From Pachyseris speciosa (lineage: Eukaryota > Cnidaria > Anthozoa > Scleractinia > Pachyseridae), in NCBI GenBank assembly GCA_016490735.1, contig JAEMWC010000141.1, positions 452,501-516,500 on the forward strand: DNA of 64,000 bases, given 5' to 3'. Shown here piece after piece: positions 22,215-31,870 of this stretch; the first letter of the stretch is position 1, and each line of letters starts with the position of its first letter. Position numbers and translations under genes: made by a program. The notes under the pieces were generated by a model. The model did no database searches and had not been told where the DNA came from. It saw nothing but the letters and a program-made list of their open reading frames with translations.

Positions 22215-22513
22215 TCTCCTGAAGCAGTCCATCTGCCATTAAGTTTACTCATGTTAAAAGCTTTCTTCTCGCCGTTGAACTTGCAAACATTCGCATAGAC
22301 ACTTCTCTTAACATATTGTTTGTTCAGACTTCAAAAGCCACAAGATGAATCGACATTTTCCCGTACGTGACAACACGCATCACTGTTGTTAAAAATAGTT
22401 AGTGCTTGCGCAGAAACGCCGGAAGTGCCATTTGTGGATGATACTCGACGACGAAAAAGAATAATCGTCGGTAGTTTAAGACCCGGGCGCCGCGCGAGAC
22501 GCGCGCAGCCCGG

Positions 22514-22705
22514 GTAATTACACGTTTCTTGAGAGACAAACATAAACTTTATTGCCTTTCTCAGCGAATACAGAAACAATACAGAAAGTAATTTGAAATG
22601 AATAAACGTCAGTCATCCTCTTAAAATTCGTGTGGAGGAAAAATCAATAGTCTTCATCTTCGCTTGGAAGATAATGACTCCTCTTAAAAGTTTCTGAATC
22701 AAAGT
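22514..22705 (+). repeat. Middle arm segment of the palindrome
   Basis: Inverted match to about 24559-24750 (CACGTTTCTTGAGAGACAAA at the outer end). Lies between the X and MITE insertions. Confidence 0.8.
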
Positions 22706-23152
22706 CAGGGGCACCCAACGAGTCAAATCAACCAAAAGCTGTAGAAAGTCATTTTTAAATACCAAGTGGTGTTTGAAGTCTGTTTAAAGTAATGTTTTCA
22801 TAAGCTAGAAGAAGTTCATCTGTTCGGATTCCCTAGCTGGAATTTTAATTGCCCGAAAATGTTAGGGAACAAAATCTTCCTTTGAGAAAATGGTAGCTGA
22901 AATTAACTTTCCACGGACTTTCTAGGAAACTATTTTCTTTCCGAAAATGCTAGTTGACGTTTTTGACTGCCAAAAACAGCAGTTACGACCTTCCGAAAAC
23001 CTCAGCGGTTATGATTTCGCAATTGCGAATCTTTAAGGCCTCGTTTTTGTTATGAAAATCCGAGTGCACATCTTTAATCGACGCCGAAAGCCCAAGGCGA
23101 ATTACCCTCCACCGAACAGATATCTACCGAAACTTGTCGTTGGGTGCCCCTG
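22706..23152. mobile_element. MITE with CAGGGGCACCCAACGA ends, 6-bp duplication CAAAGT
   Basis: 447 bp. Left end CAGGGGCACCCAACGA and right end TCGTTGGGTGCCCCTG are perfect complements. The flanks CAAAGT (22700-22705) and CAAAGT (23153-23158) duplicate the target. The opposite palindrome arm holds the single-copy empty site near 24555. A related copy is at about 53650-54078. No frame. Confidence 0.9.
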
Positions 23153-23332
23153 CAAAGTGTTGCACTGCGTGACAACCAGAATGTTTTGGAACAACACGTT
23201 TCTTGAATCATTATTAGCGAATACAGAAAGATTAAAATACACAATGAATAAAAATCAATCAAGTTTCTCTATACTACAAAAGACTTTAAACTTTCCCTCG
23301 CCGTATATTTTCTAGTAAAGTTATATCAAAGA

Positions 23333-23632
23333 TTTCCCTCCTCCTCCTCCTCCTCAATTCTATTGTTTTCCCTCCTCCTCCTCCTCAATTCTATTGTTTT
23401 CCCTCCTCCTCCTCTTCAATTCTATTATTTTCCCTCCTCCCCCTCCTCCTCCTCCTCAATTCTATTATTTTCCCTCCTCCTCCTCCTCCTCCTCCTCCTC
23501 CTCCTCCTCCTCCTCAATTCTATTATTTTCCCTCCTCCTCCTCCTGCTCCTCAATTCTATTACTTTCCCACCTCCTCCTCCACCACCACAACCGCCACCG
23601 CCACCGCCACCGCCACCGCCACCACCAAAACC
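23333..23632 (+). repeat. TCC-rich minisatellite, left arm
   Basis: Tandem units built of CCTCCTCCTC, AATTCTATT and RTTTTCC, about 7 units with variable TCC number, then a CCACCGCCACCG run. The inverted counterpart at 24079-24375 differs in repeat number. Confidence 0.9.
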
Positions 23633-23710
23633 GATATAAAGCCACATACAAGAGAAACTATGTCATTCGAGTGTCAGGAAGGGACATTCGAGAGTGTTAA
23701 AAACTGTTAA

Positions 23711-24004
23711 TAACACGACATTTATCGGGCCAAGAGGGCCACACGGGCCAAGAGGGTCATTTTTATAGCTGTGTTTTTCGTCAGGAGTGCGCGTGGAGAT
23801 CTCGCGTGGAGTTAGCGCGCGGGGCTAGACAGAAAACAAGTCATGTTTAGCAGATCAAACTGTATTTATTTACAATCTATGAAAAATTACATTCTTTTGA
23901 AATATTAAGTCTTAAGGAAAAATCTTTCTATTTACAATTTACAAAAAAGCAACACGTATCTACAAAATTAATTTTTTTTACAAACTTGAAAACTTAAATG
24001 CCGT
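23711..24004. other. Unique loop of the palindrome
   Basis: The only unpaired part of the element: two GGGCCA(A/C)-type short repeats, GCGC-rich bases near 23780-23830, then an AT-rich stretch. No frame. The arms resume at AACAGTTTTTAACACTCT. Confidence 0.7.
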
Positions 24005-24101
24005 GTTATTAACAGTTTTTAACACTCTCAAATGTCCCTTCCTGACACTCGAATGACATAGTTTCTCTTGTATGTGGCTTTATATCGGTTTTGGTGGTGG
24101 C

Positions 24102-24133
<32 letters not shown>

Positions 24134-25995
24134 AGGAGGAGGTGGGAAAGTAATAGAATTGAAGAGGAGGAGGGAAAACAATAGAATTGAGGAGGAGGAG
24201 GAGGAGGAGGAGGAGGGAAAACAATAGAATTGAGGAGGAGGAGGAGGGAAAACAATAGAATTGAGGAGGAGGAGGGAAAACAATAGAATTGAGGAGGAGG
24301 AGGTTTAGGAGGAGGAGGAGGAGGGAAAACAATAGAATTGAGGAGGAGGAGGAGGAGGAGGAGGAGGAGGAGGAGGAGGAGGGAAATCTTTGATATAACT
24401 TTACTAGAAAATATACGGCGAGGGAAAGTTTAAAGTCTTTTGTAGTATAGAGAAACTTGATTGATTTTTATTCATTGTGTATTTTAATCTTTCTGTATTC
24501 GCTAATAATGATTCAAGAAACGTGTTGTTCCAAAACATTCTGGTTGTCACGCAGTGCAACACTTTGATTCAGAAACTTTTAAGAGGAGTCATTATCTTCC
24601 AAGCGAAGATGAAGACTATTGATTTTTCCTCCACACGAATTTTAAGAGGATGACTGACGTTTATTCATTTCAAATTACTTTCTGTATTGTTTCTGTATTC
24701 GCTGAGAAAGGCAATAAAGTTTATGTTTGTCTCTCAAGAAACGTGTAATTCATATTAGTCGCGTGTCGAAAATTAAGCGCTCCGAACGTCCATTGTTGTT
24801 GTTGAATGGTAGAAGGTTCTCCCATGCGCTTTTTTTTACTTTAGAGTTTGTATGCAGATATAGGGGTTGAGAGAAGAGCTGAGATCCGTTTTGCATAACG
24901 CGTGCGTGACTAACGGAACGGAAAACGAAAAAAGTTAGCTAAAAATTTATTTTCTCTCACACATCTCTCATCGCCAAAGCTGAGAGGTCAGATAGTATCG
25001 GGGTTTTCAGTATTGAGATAGAAGAGAACGCAGTTTTCAATTAAAATTTCTGTCATGTGTATGTTTTGGTTGTGTGAACGGAACTACCGCTTAATAAAAG
25101 AACAGTCAGAGCCAAGCGGTTGTTTGAATAGATGGATCAGTTTTGTTGCCACACAACAAATAAGTTCCTGTATTTTAATGCTTTCAACTAAGTTACAACA
25201 TTAGCGCTGGATTCGACTTGCATGTTTGGAGCAATGTCTGAAAAAATATTGGTGACAGTTAGACTTTTTTCCTAGCGAAGCGAATGCTTGAACGATAGCG
25301 CTTTCGAAATCTACCCGCTTTTATTTTGAACACGCAATACATTCTACATGAACCAATCAGGGTTAAAAGAGATCGGGCAAGTCTAGGCATCTTCGCTATC
25401 CAGCATCAGGCAGGAGTGCTGTCTTTGACTTGGATGTTGAATGGTGCAGCCATTGCAGCGAGTTACTTTTTCTTCTTGAATCATTGCGTCTAGTATAGCG
25501 GCATACGTTAACTGAAAAACATGGCCGACAAGACTGACTGCCCTTTGTCGATGGACTTGTTCCACTTCGTCAATCGTCAGGAAAGGGGTACTGCTTGATT
25601 CGACTTGCATGTTTGGAGCAGTGTTTGAAAACATATTGGTGACAGTTAGACTTCTTTCCTAGCGAAGCGATTGCTTGAACGATAGCGATTTCGAAATCTA
25701 CCCGCTTTTATTTTGAACATGTAATACATTCTACATGAACCAATCAGGGTTAAAAGAGATCGGGCAAGTTTGGGCAGGTCTATTGTTGCTATTGAACTAG
25801 AGTGACGCTCATTAGTATGGAGGAAGGCATTTTTACCTAGACGTTTAATTAATATGCAGGAAGACACTTATTATTATGCAGGAAGGCAGGGGAAGTTAAA
25901 GGAAGTTAAGGGAAGTCCAAATTAGTATGCGGGAAATCCAAGGGAAATCCAAGGGAAATCCAAAATCCGGCTAATTTTGCTGAAGCCCTACTACT
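24005..25995 (-). repeat. Right arm of the giant palindrome, uninterrupted
   Basis: Reverse complement of the left-arm pieces and free of the X and MITE insertions, so it shows the pre-insertion structure. Includes the minisatellite (24079-24375). Confidence 0.85.
25383..25634 (-). CDS. 83-residue frame with Cys/His motif, right arm
   Basis: Translation identical to 19954-20205. Together the two copies face inward from both ends of the element. Same truncation by the internal duplication. Confidence 0.4.
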   Translation of the reverse strand: MFSNTAPNMQVESSSTPFLTIDEVEQVHRQRAVSLVGHVFQLTYAAILDAMIQEEKVTRCNGCTIQHPSQRQHSCLMLDSEDA

Positions 25996-26001
25996 CAGTA
26001 C

Positions 26002-26595
26002 AGAGATTTGTCTAAAGTCGCTTTCGATTTTTTCAGGCGGATGAACCTTGGGTACAGGGCTCACCAAAGCATGTTTATACATGGTTGGATATTTATTCTG
26101 TACAATACTTGCGGTAATAATATCATTTGTTACTACGGCTAACTCCTCAGCAAAACGCTTGAATACCCAGGCCGGGATATTATCGGCTCCGGTCGCTTTC
26201 CTGGCATTCAGTTGTTTTAAAACATTTTTAACCTGTCCGATACTTGGTAGACGAGGGCTAGAGACTGGAAGACGGTCAGGTTGAACCTCGGCCATAGTAG
26301 GTGTAAAATCGTGCCATGGACGAGTGAATGCTTCTTGGAGTTTTTCAGCAATTTCAGTTAGATTCTCTGAGGATGGGACTTGATTTGCGCTTCCCCCGTC
26401 GCCACATAAACGGTAGATAGATTTGAACCATTTAGAAGGGTCAGTGGAGCGTAGAATTACGGTCTTATTTTCATAGAATCTTAATTTTGCATCACGGATC
26501 AATTCCATAACCTTGAGTTTCAGTGCCTGATAGTTCTGCATATCACCGGCTGCAAAAGCACGTTGTCTCGGCTTGATTTCGGACTTGATGTAGTC
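26002..26595 (-). pseudogene. LINE reverse transcriptase fragment, target of the palindrome
   Basis: Frame from about 26595 reads a LINE linker and then RT blocks 1-2: 'QLNARKATGADNIPAW', 'PVPKVHPPE' and 'DFRQISVL', at which point the palindrome begins (25995). Beyond the palindrome's left end the RT does not clearly continue. The 5' part is missing too, so this is a doubly truncated remnant. It is a different family from the LINE at 1-1898, whose RT is not in view. Confidence 0.75.
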
Positions 26596-26659
26596 AAAAT
26601 TGACTGATGGAGACTGATGGATGATGACTTGATGGAGTCATCCACGGTTTATCACTGGG

Positions 26660-26850
26660 GTGCATCCGAATTTTCCTTACAGGCACAGTCTCTAAAGGAC
26701 AAATCTAATCCAAATAATGTTTTTGTTAAATCGGCGCCAAAAAACCAATATAATTTAAGATCTGGGAGAAGCACATATATCGAAATGTCGGGAACCGACA
26801 GGCATCAACGTTCGTTCATACCAAGAGCTCATAAACTTTGCGGAATATAA
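26660..26850 (+). pseudogene. Possible LINE ORF2 C-terminal remnant
   Basis: A frame ending 'RSFIPRAHKLCGI' resembles the common LINE C-terminus 'SFxxxAxxLWN', preceded by 'YNLRSGRSTY'. It is followed by a TA microsatellite. Weak, pattern-based call. Confidence 0.3.
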
Positions 26851-26858
26851 CTTTTATA

Positions 26859-26861
26859 TAT

Positions 26862-26946
<85 letters not shown>
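26859..26946. repeat. (TA)n microsatellite
   Basis: About 44 TA units with a few interruptions near the start. Penelope B begins 65 bp to the right. Confidence 0.95.
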
Positions 26947-26949
<3 letters not shown>

Positions 26950-27052
26950 GGTCAATCAATGTTTGAAGAATGGTTTTCGTGGAGCGCTCAACTTTTCAGG
27001 AGCTGTAAATATTCTTGTGTAAAGATTTCCACACTTCAGAAGTGATTCATAA

Positions 27053-27117
27053 TCGCTTTATTGCAACAGCTCTGTTTCGTATAGCCAAATACTGACTACA
27101 CTCATCAGGCAATAGCG
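27053..27117 (-). ncRNA. Hammerhead ribozyme core, Penelope B left end
   Basis: Minus strand: TATTGC, CTGATGA (27108-27102), a 6-bp helix II (GTGTAG/CTATAC with an 11-base loop), GAAA, ACAG-AG-CTGT helix III, cleavage after U (between 27065 and 27064), then GCAATA closing helix I. All core bases are canonical. The 4-bp helix III with a 2-base loop matches the minimal, probably dimer-acting hammerheads known from Penelope-like elements. Confidence 0.75.
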
Positions 27118-27206
27118 ACGAATGACCGTTAAATTTGAATGCTGGCAATATAAACAAATAGTTGTGTGAGCGCGCGCCTTGCGCGTGCTGTAAATTAACA
27201 GTTACG

Positions 27207-27371
27207 CTATGTTATTCGAAAGTTTCTGAGTACGTATTTGTTCCTGTGAGGGCAAGAACTTGCTAATTCCTTTCGTTTGTTTAGGGTGCACAATTTTTCG
27301 GTTGTAGATTCTGTTGCTACTGTTGCTTGGTAGACAACGTTGGTCTGGAGGCATTTTCCTTCAAGGGGGCA
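27207..27371 (-). pseudogene. GIY-YIG fragment with internal deletion, Penelope B left half
   Basis: 'CPLEGKCLQTNVVYQ' followed directly by 'KLCTLNKRKELASSC': the catalytic middle (YVGL...IICRK) is deleted. Broken copy. Confidence 0.7.
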
Positions 27372-27830
27372 CCAACGGTGCCTCAACATCAACAAGAAAA
27401 GGAATGCAACTGCAGAAAGAAACCCGAATGCCCCCTTGAAGGAAAATGCCTCCAGACCAACGTTGTCTACCAAGCAACAGTAGCAACAGAATCTACAACC
27501 GAATCCTACGTAGGATTAGCATCAAACTTCAAGGAACGGTACAGGAACCACATGACATCATTCCGACACATCAAGCGAAGGAACGAAACTGAATTATCCA
27601 AACACATATGGACCCTGAAAGACGGCAACAAACCCTTTCACATAAAGTGGAAAGTACTAAATACATGTAAACCTTATGATAATATCACGAAGAAATGTAG
27701 CTTGTGTCTTTACGAAAAGTTCATTATTATCTGCAGAAAAAAATTGTGCACCCTAAACAAACGAAAGGAATTAGCAAGTTCTTGCCCTCACAGGAACAAA
27801 TACGTACTCAGAAACTTTCGAATAACATAG
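27372..27830 (+). pseudogene. GIY-YIG endonuclease domain only, Penelope B right half
   Basis: Open frame with 'CNCRKKPECPLEGKC' (Cys cluster), 'VVYQ...SYVGL' (GIY-YIG strands), 'RYRNH' (catalytic Arg region) and 'TELSKHIW' (Glu), ending 'YVLRNFRIT'. All upstream RT sequence is missing, as in a 5'-truncated retroelement. It is closely related in layout to Penelope C. The nominal start upstream of 27372 is read-through from the inverted half. Confidence 0.75.
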
Positions 27831-27916
27831 CGTAACTGTTAATTTACAGCACGCGCAAGGCGCGCGCTCACACAACTATTTGTTTATATTGCCAGCATTC
27901 AAATTTAACGGTCATT

Positions 27917-27983
27917 CGTCGCTATTGCCTGATGAGTGTAGTCAGTATTTGGCTATACGAAACAGAGCTGTTGCAATAAAGCG
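27917..27983 (+). ncRNA. Hammerhead ribozyme core, Penelope B right end
   Basis: Mirror of 27053-27117: TATTGC, CTGATGA (27929-27935), helix II 27936-27958, GAAA (27959-27962), helix III, cleavage between 27972 and 27973, then GCAATA. Confidence 0.75.
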
Positions 27984-28070
27984 ATTATGAATCACTTCTG
28001 AAGTCTGGAAATCTTTACACAAGAATATATATATATATAATTATAATCCAAGAGTTAGGTTATTTAAACA

Positions 28071-28125
28071 TTTACTGCAACTCTGAGTTTCATGCTTCTT
28101 GCGAAGCAATCATCAGGCAACTGCC
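28071..28125 (-). ncRNA. Hammerhead-like core, Penelope C left end
   Basis: CTGATGA (28116-28110), helix II TGCTTC-GCAA-GAAGCA with an unpaired U-U at its base, GAAA, ACTC-A-GAGT helix III, then UGCAG. The U-U mismatch next to the core may lower activity. Confidence 0.55.
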
Positions 28126-28229
28126 AGAAATAACGGTTACAATCACAGAAATTTGAAATACAGAACAATGCATACATTACATTACATTACATACTAGGCG
28201 TGTCGCGTCACACGGGTCGTTATCGCTAA

Positions 28230-29593
28230 TTACATAATGACATTTCTTAACAGAAATTTCCTAACATGTCTACAACACGATGTCAGCTCATTTCTTTTGT
28301 TTAGACTTGCCATTTCTGGTTTACAAATAATGAAATATTTCTCCCACAAACACAAATTGCAGCTCTTAGTAACATTGGAATAAGAACTAGCTTGTTTTAT
28401 CTTGCGCCATTTGATGACATACTTAGTGTTCTTATCTTTGAGACTCCATATATATTTACTAAGCTCGGTAGCATGTTTGTAACGCTCGTTACGGCATGAA
28501 CATACATGGTTTCTATACCGCAATTTGAACGCAGTATCACAAAGTCCGATGTATGTTTTCTTTGTGGATTCTGTGGTGACCTCAGCCTGGTAAATGACGT
28601 TTTCCACATTGCAGTTTCCATCCATGGGACACGTGTCAGGTTTCCGACAATTGCAGCTTCTCTCAATTTGATTATTAGTGCGTGTGGATTTGTTAATTTC
28701 GGCTTTGTTATGGTTAGATATGATTGTTTTGATGTTGCCCATGCAGCTGTAACTTAATTTGAGGGTGTTACGGTTAAAAATTTTGTGAAGTGGGTTAGAT
28801 TTGGGGAAATGCTTATCAATTAGTGAAAGGAAGCATTTTCCGACGTTTGTTTCTACGTTCTTGCTATAGGGCGGGTTGAACCATGTGATGTTCCGCTGTC
28901 TGTTTCTCCGTGGACGTGGTGTCTGGTTTGGTGTGGCATTGAATGACAGGTTGTAGTGATATCCGCTTTTGTTGAGTGCTTCTTGATAGATGGGCTTAGC
29001 GTTATCGAAGCATTCTTTGTCGGAAGATATCTCGGAAAGCCTCTTGTTAATTGACTCAGGGGTGTTTTTCAGGATGGATGGTGGATGGTTGGATTTTGTA
29101 TGCACATACAGTGGGACATTGCCTTCCTTTGTGTAAGGATAGTACTTCCCACTTTTAAGGTCAAGCGTGACATCTAGGAAATTGACCTTCGTGGTGTTGG
29201 CTTCGACTGTGATCTTCAAGTCGTTGTCACGAAAGACTTTGCAAATATCTTTTTTGATCTTCTCTATTTCCTGTGGTTTCCCACTAAAGGCTGCCAACCC
29301 GTCGTCCCGGTATAACCCGATGTTTTGGCCGTACTTCTTGGTAAGAAGCGACAAAAGGAAGCATCCAACCAATTCACATGTCTCCGCTCCATCGAAGGAT
29401 CCCATAGTGACATCAAATAGATTGTTGGCAGATTTCTTCTCCCATGGGCAATTATCGTTGAACAGCAGGGATCGTTTTGCGTGCAAGATAATTTCACGCT
29501 CATGACTATTGATTGGACGGTACTTGGAGGCAAAATCCAGTGCTTTGGAAAGCAACTTCTCAGTTATTGAGGGGTAGAACTCACAAACGTCAT
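28230..29593 (-). pseudogene. Penelope C RT (5'-truncated) plus GIY-YIG, open frame
   Basis: About 455 codons without interruption from 'DVCEFYPSI' (RT motif A, truncated at the palindrome centre), through 'LYRDDGLA' (catalytic RDD of motif C, about residue 103), 'TKVNFLDV', a basic linker, the Cys cluster '[15 protein letters not shown]' and GIY-YIG ('VIYQ', 'TYIGL', 'RYRNH', 'ATELSKYIW'), to the stop. The YRDD in place of YIDD marks a different lineage from Penelope A. The N-terminal half of the RT is missing, so it is not autonomous. Confidence 0.8.
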
Positions 29594-29614
29594 TAGCAAT
29601 CAACAGCAAACGAG

Positions 29615-31547
29615 TCATACGGTTTCAAATCAAGAAACTCTCCGCCGCAAATCAACGAATTGTTACCTTTTGAAGATGCCATGACCAAACTTATCCAGAA
29701 CATCAAATTCAAGGACACTAAATGCAGTTTCCAAAGTAAATTAAACAGCGACATCAAGAACAAGATCAAGAAGCCAGATACTCTTCTTATTCCAGCAGAC
29801 AAGACCACTAATTTTTACATCATGAATCCTTCCTCGTACGACAAATTGATTAAGGAGAACGTCACGAAAACCTACAAAAAGTCAAGCGACCAACTTGTAG
29901 AAAAATTAGACGCGCAGTTTGCTAGAATAGCTGAACGACTCAAGTTAGATAACCGCATTGAGAAATTGGCTAAGAAAGAAGCATTTATCACGTTGAAAGA
30001 TCAAAAACCAAATTTTCACGACCATCCATCATGCCGCTTATTGGTGTAATTAGCAAACACATCCTCGATGAAATCAACACCTCCATCATCAGCAGCACTA
30101 AAATAAACCAGTGGAAAAACACCTCCAGCGTCCTTACATGGTTTAACAGTCTAGAAAACAAGAATTCTCTCTCATTCATATGCTTTGACGTTTGTGAGTT
30201 CTACCCCTCAATAACTGAGAAGTTGCTTTCCAAAGCACTGGATTTTGCCTCCAAGTACCGTCCAATCAATAGTCATGAGCGTGAAATTATCTTGCACGCA
30301 AAACGATCCCTGCTGTTCAACGATAATTGCCCATGGGAGAAGAAATCTGCCAACAATCTATTTGATGTCACTATGGGATCCTTCGATGGAGCGGAGACAT
30401 GTGAATTGGTGGGATGCTTCCTTTTGTCGCTTCTTACCAAGAAGTACGGCCACAACATCGGGTTATACCGGGACGACGGGTTGGCAGCCTTTAGTGGGAA
30501 ACCACAGGAAATAGAGAAGATCAAAAAAGATATTTGCAAAGTCTTTCGTGACAACGACTTGAAGATCACAGTCGAAGCCAACACCACGAAGGTCAATTTC
30601 CTAGATGTCACGCTTGACCTTAAAAGTGGGAAGTACTATCCTTACACAAAGGAAGGCAATGTCCCACTGTATGTGCATACAAAATCCAACCATCCACCAT
30701 CCATCCTGAAAAACACCCCTAAGTCAATTAACAAGAGGCTTTCCGAGATATCTTCCGACAAAGAATGCTTCGATAACGCTAAGCCCATCTATCAAGAAGC
30801 ACTCAACAAAAGCGGATATCACTACAACCTGTCATTCAATGCCACACCAAACCAGACATCACGTCCACGGAGAAACAGACAGCGGAACATCACATGGATC
30901 AACCTCCCTATAGCAAGAACGTAGAAACAAACGTCGGAAAATGCTTCCTTTCACTAATTGATAAGCATTTCCCCAAATCTAACCCACTTCACAAAATTTT
31001 TAACCGTAACACCCTCAAATTAAGTTACAGCTGCATGGGCAACATCAAAACAATCATATCTAACCATAACAAAGCCGAAATTAACAAATCCACACGCACT
31101 AATAATCAAATTGAGAGAAGCTGCAATTGTCGGAAACCTGACACGTGTCCCATGGATGGAAACTGCAATGTGGAAAACGTCATTTACCAGGCTGAGGTCA
31201 CCACAGAATCCACAAAGAAAACATACATCGGACTTTGTGATACTGCGTTCAAATTGCGGTATAGAAACCATGTATGTTCATGCCGTAACGAGCGTTACAA
31301 ACATGCTACCGAGCTTAGTAAATATATATGGAGTCTCAAAGATAAGAACACTAAGTATGTCATCAAATGGCGCAAGATAAAACAAGCTAGTTCTTATTCC
31401 AATGTTACTAAGAGATGCAATTTGTGTTTGTGGGAGAAATATTTCATTATTTGTAAACCAGAAATGGCAAGTCTAAACAAAAGAAATGAGCTGACATCGT
31501 GTTGTAGACATGTTAGGAAATTTCTGTTAAGAAATGTCATTATGTAA
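29615..31547 (+). pseudogene. Penelope C RT plus GIY-YIG, plus copy with two frameshifts
   Basis: Starts inside the N-terminal region ('[14 protein letters not shown]...'), passes '[12 protein letters not shown]', and breaks near 30035 where a short deletion after 'FHDHPSCRL' removes the usual RT block. It resumes in another frame ('[12 protein letters not shown]') and breaks again near 30900, where one base is missing relative to the minus copy. The last frame (to 31547) holds GIY-YIG with intact motifs. The two copies complement each other's damage but neither is complete. Confidence 0.8.
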
Positions 31548-31651
31548 TTAGCGATAACGACCCGTGTGACGCGACACGCCTAGTATGTAATGTAATGTAA
31601 TGTATGCATTGTTCTGTATTTCAAATTTCTGTGATTGTAACCGTTATTTCT

Positions 31652-31705
31652 GGCAGTTGCCTGATGATTGCTTCGCAAGAAGCATGAAACTCAGAGTTGC
31701 AGTAA
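31652..31705 (+). ncRNA. Hammerhead-like core, Penelope C right end
   Basis: CTGATGA at 31661-31667, GAAA at 31686-31689, predicted cleavage between 31698 and 31699. Mirror of 28071-28125. Confidence 0.55.
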
Positions 31706-31803
31706 ATGTTTAAATAACCTAACTCTTGGATTATAATTATTTGCAGCTCTAGCTCTGCTATTGAGCACTTTATAGTAGATGAGGATTTCAATCCACTTTT
31801 TGG

Positions 31804-31805
<2 letters not shown>

Positions 31806-31838
<33 letters not shown>

Positions 31839-31870
31839 TATATATATATATTATATATATATATATATAT
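31806..31870. repeat. (TA)n microsatellite
   Basis: Interrupted TA repeat (AATTATA break at about 31833) just outside Penelope C. Confidence 0.95.

Larger units (their letters stand above)
20839..22513 (-). mobile_element. Element X, copy 2, inserted in the palindrome left arm
   Basis: Absent from the right arm, whose uninterrupted sequence (24745-24765) gives the empty site ACTAATATGAATTACACG. Ends are AACAAGAGGCTACAATTAG (left) and the GC hairpin ...CAGCCCGGGTA (right), as in copy 1 but reversed. At most 1-2 bases are duplicated at the target. It carries the S MITE (22110-22214), the tRNA-like segment (about 21130-21180) and an extra nested MITE (21420-21645). Confidence 0.75.
19593..25995. 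mobile_element. Giant palindromic element, Polinton/Maverick-like non-autonomous candidate
   Basis: The terminal inverted repeat AGTAGTAGGGCTTCAGC is at both ends and the element is flanked by the 6-bp duplication CAGTAC (19587-19592 and 25996-26001). The right arm 24005-25995 is the reverse complement of left-arm pieces 19593-20838, 22514-22705 and 23153-23710. The missing left pieces are nested insertions (element X, a MITE). Without them the element is about 4.3 kb: two near-identical arms of about 2 kb and a unique loop of about 290 bp. Polintons have 6-bp duplications, 5'-AG...CT-3' ends and long TIRs; no polymerase, integrase or capsid gene is present, so this would be an internally deleted derivative. 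Other foldback types remain possible. Confidence 0.7.
27011..28026. mobile_element. Penelope-like element B, short palindromic copy
   Basis: Ends ATTCTTGTGTAAAGATTTCC and the complement GGAAATCTTTACACAAGAAT. The left half (minus) and right half (plus) are the same 3' part of a Penelope-like element meeting near 27371. The left half lacks about 235 bp present in the right. Each half carries a hammerhead core near the outer end. The RT is absent. Confidence 0.8.
28037..31742. mobile_element. Penelope-like element C, inverted pair
   Basis: The minus copy (28037-29593) and the 3' part of the plus copy (about 30187-31742) are near-identical inverted arms of about 1.55 kb. The plus copy also has its 5' part (29615-30186) as the spacer. 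Outer ends read TTATAATCCAAGAGTTAGG. The element abuts Penelope B across a short TA run, and a longer TA tract follows at 31806. Confidence 0.85.

Noticed and set aside
23363..23710. Pro/Leu/Ser-rich frames in TCC repeats
   Set aside because: Direct translations of the minisatellite; they occur in several frames and on both arms.
19593..25995. Simple segmental inverted duplication
   Set aside because: Exact 6-bp flanking duplication and precise interruption of a LINE frame point to transposition.
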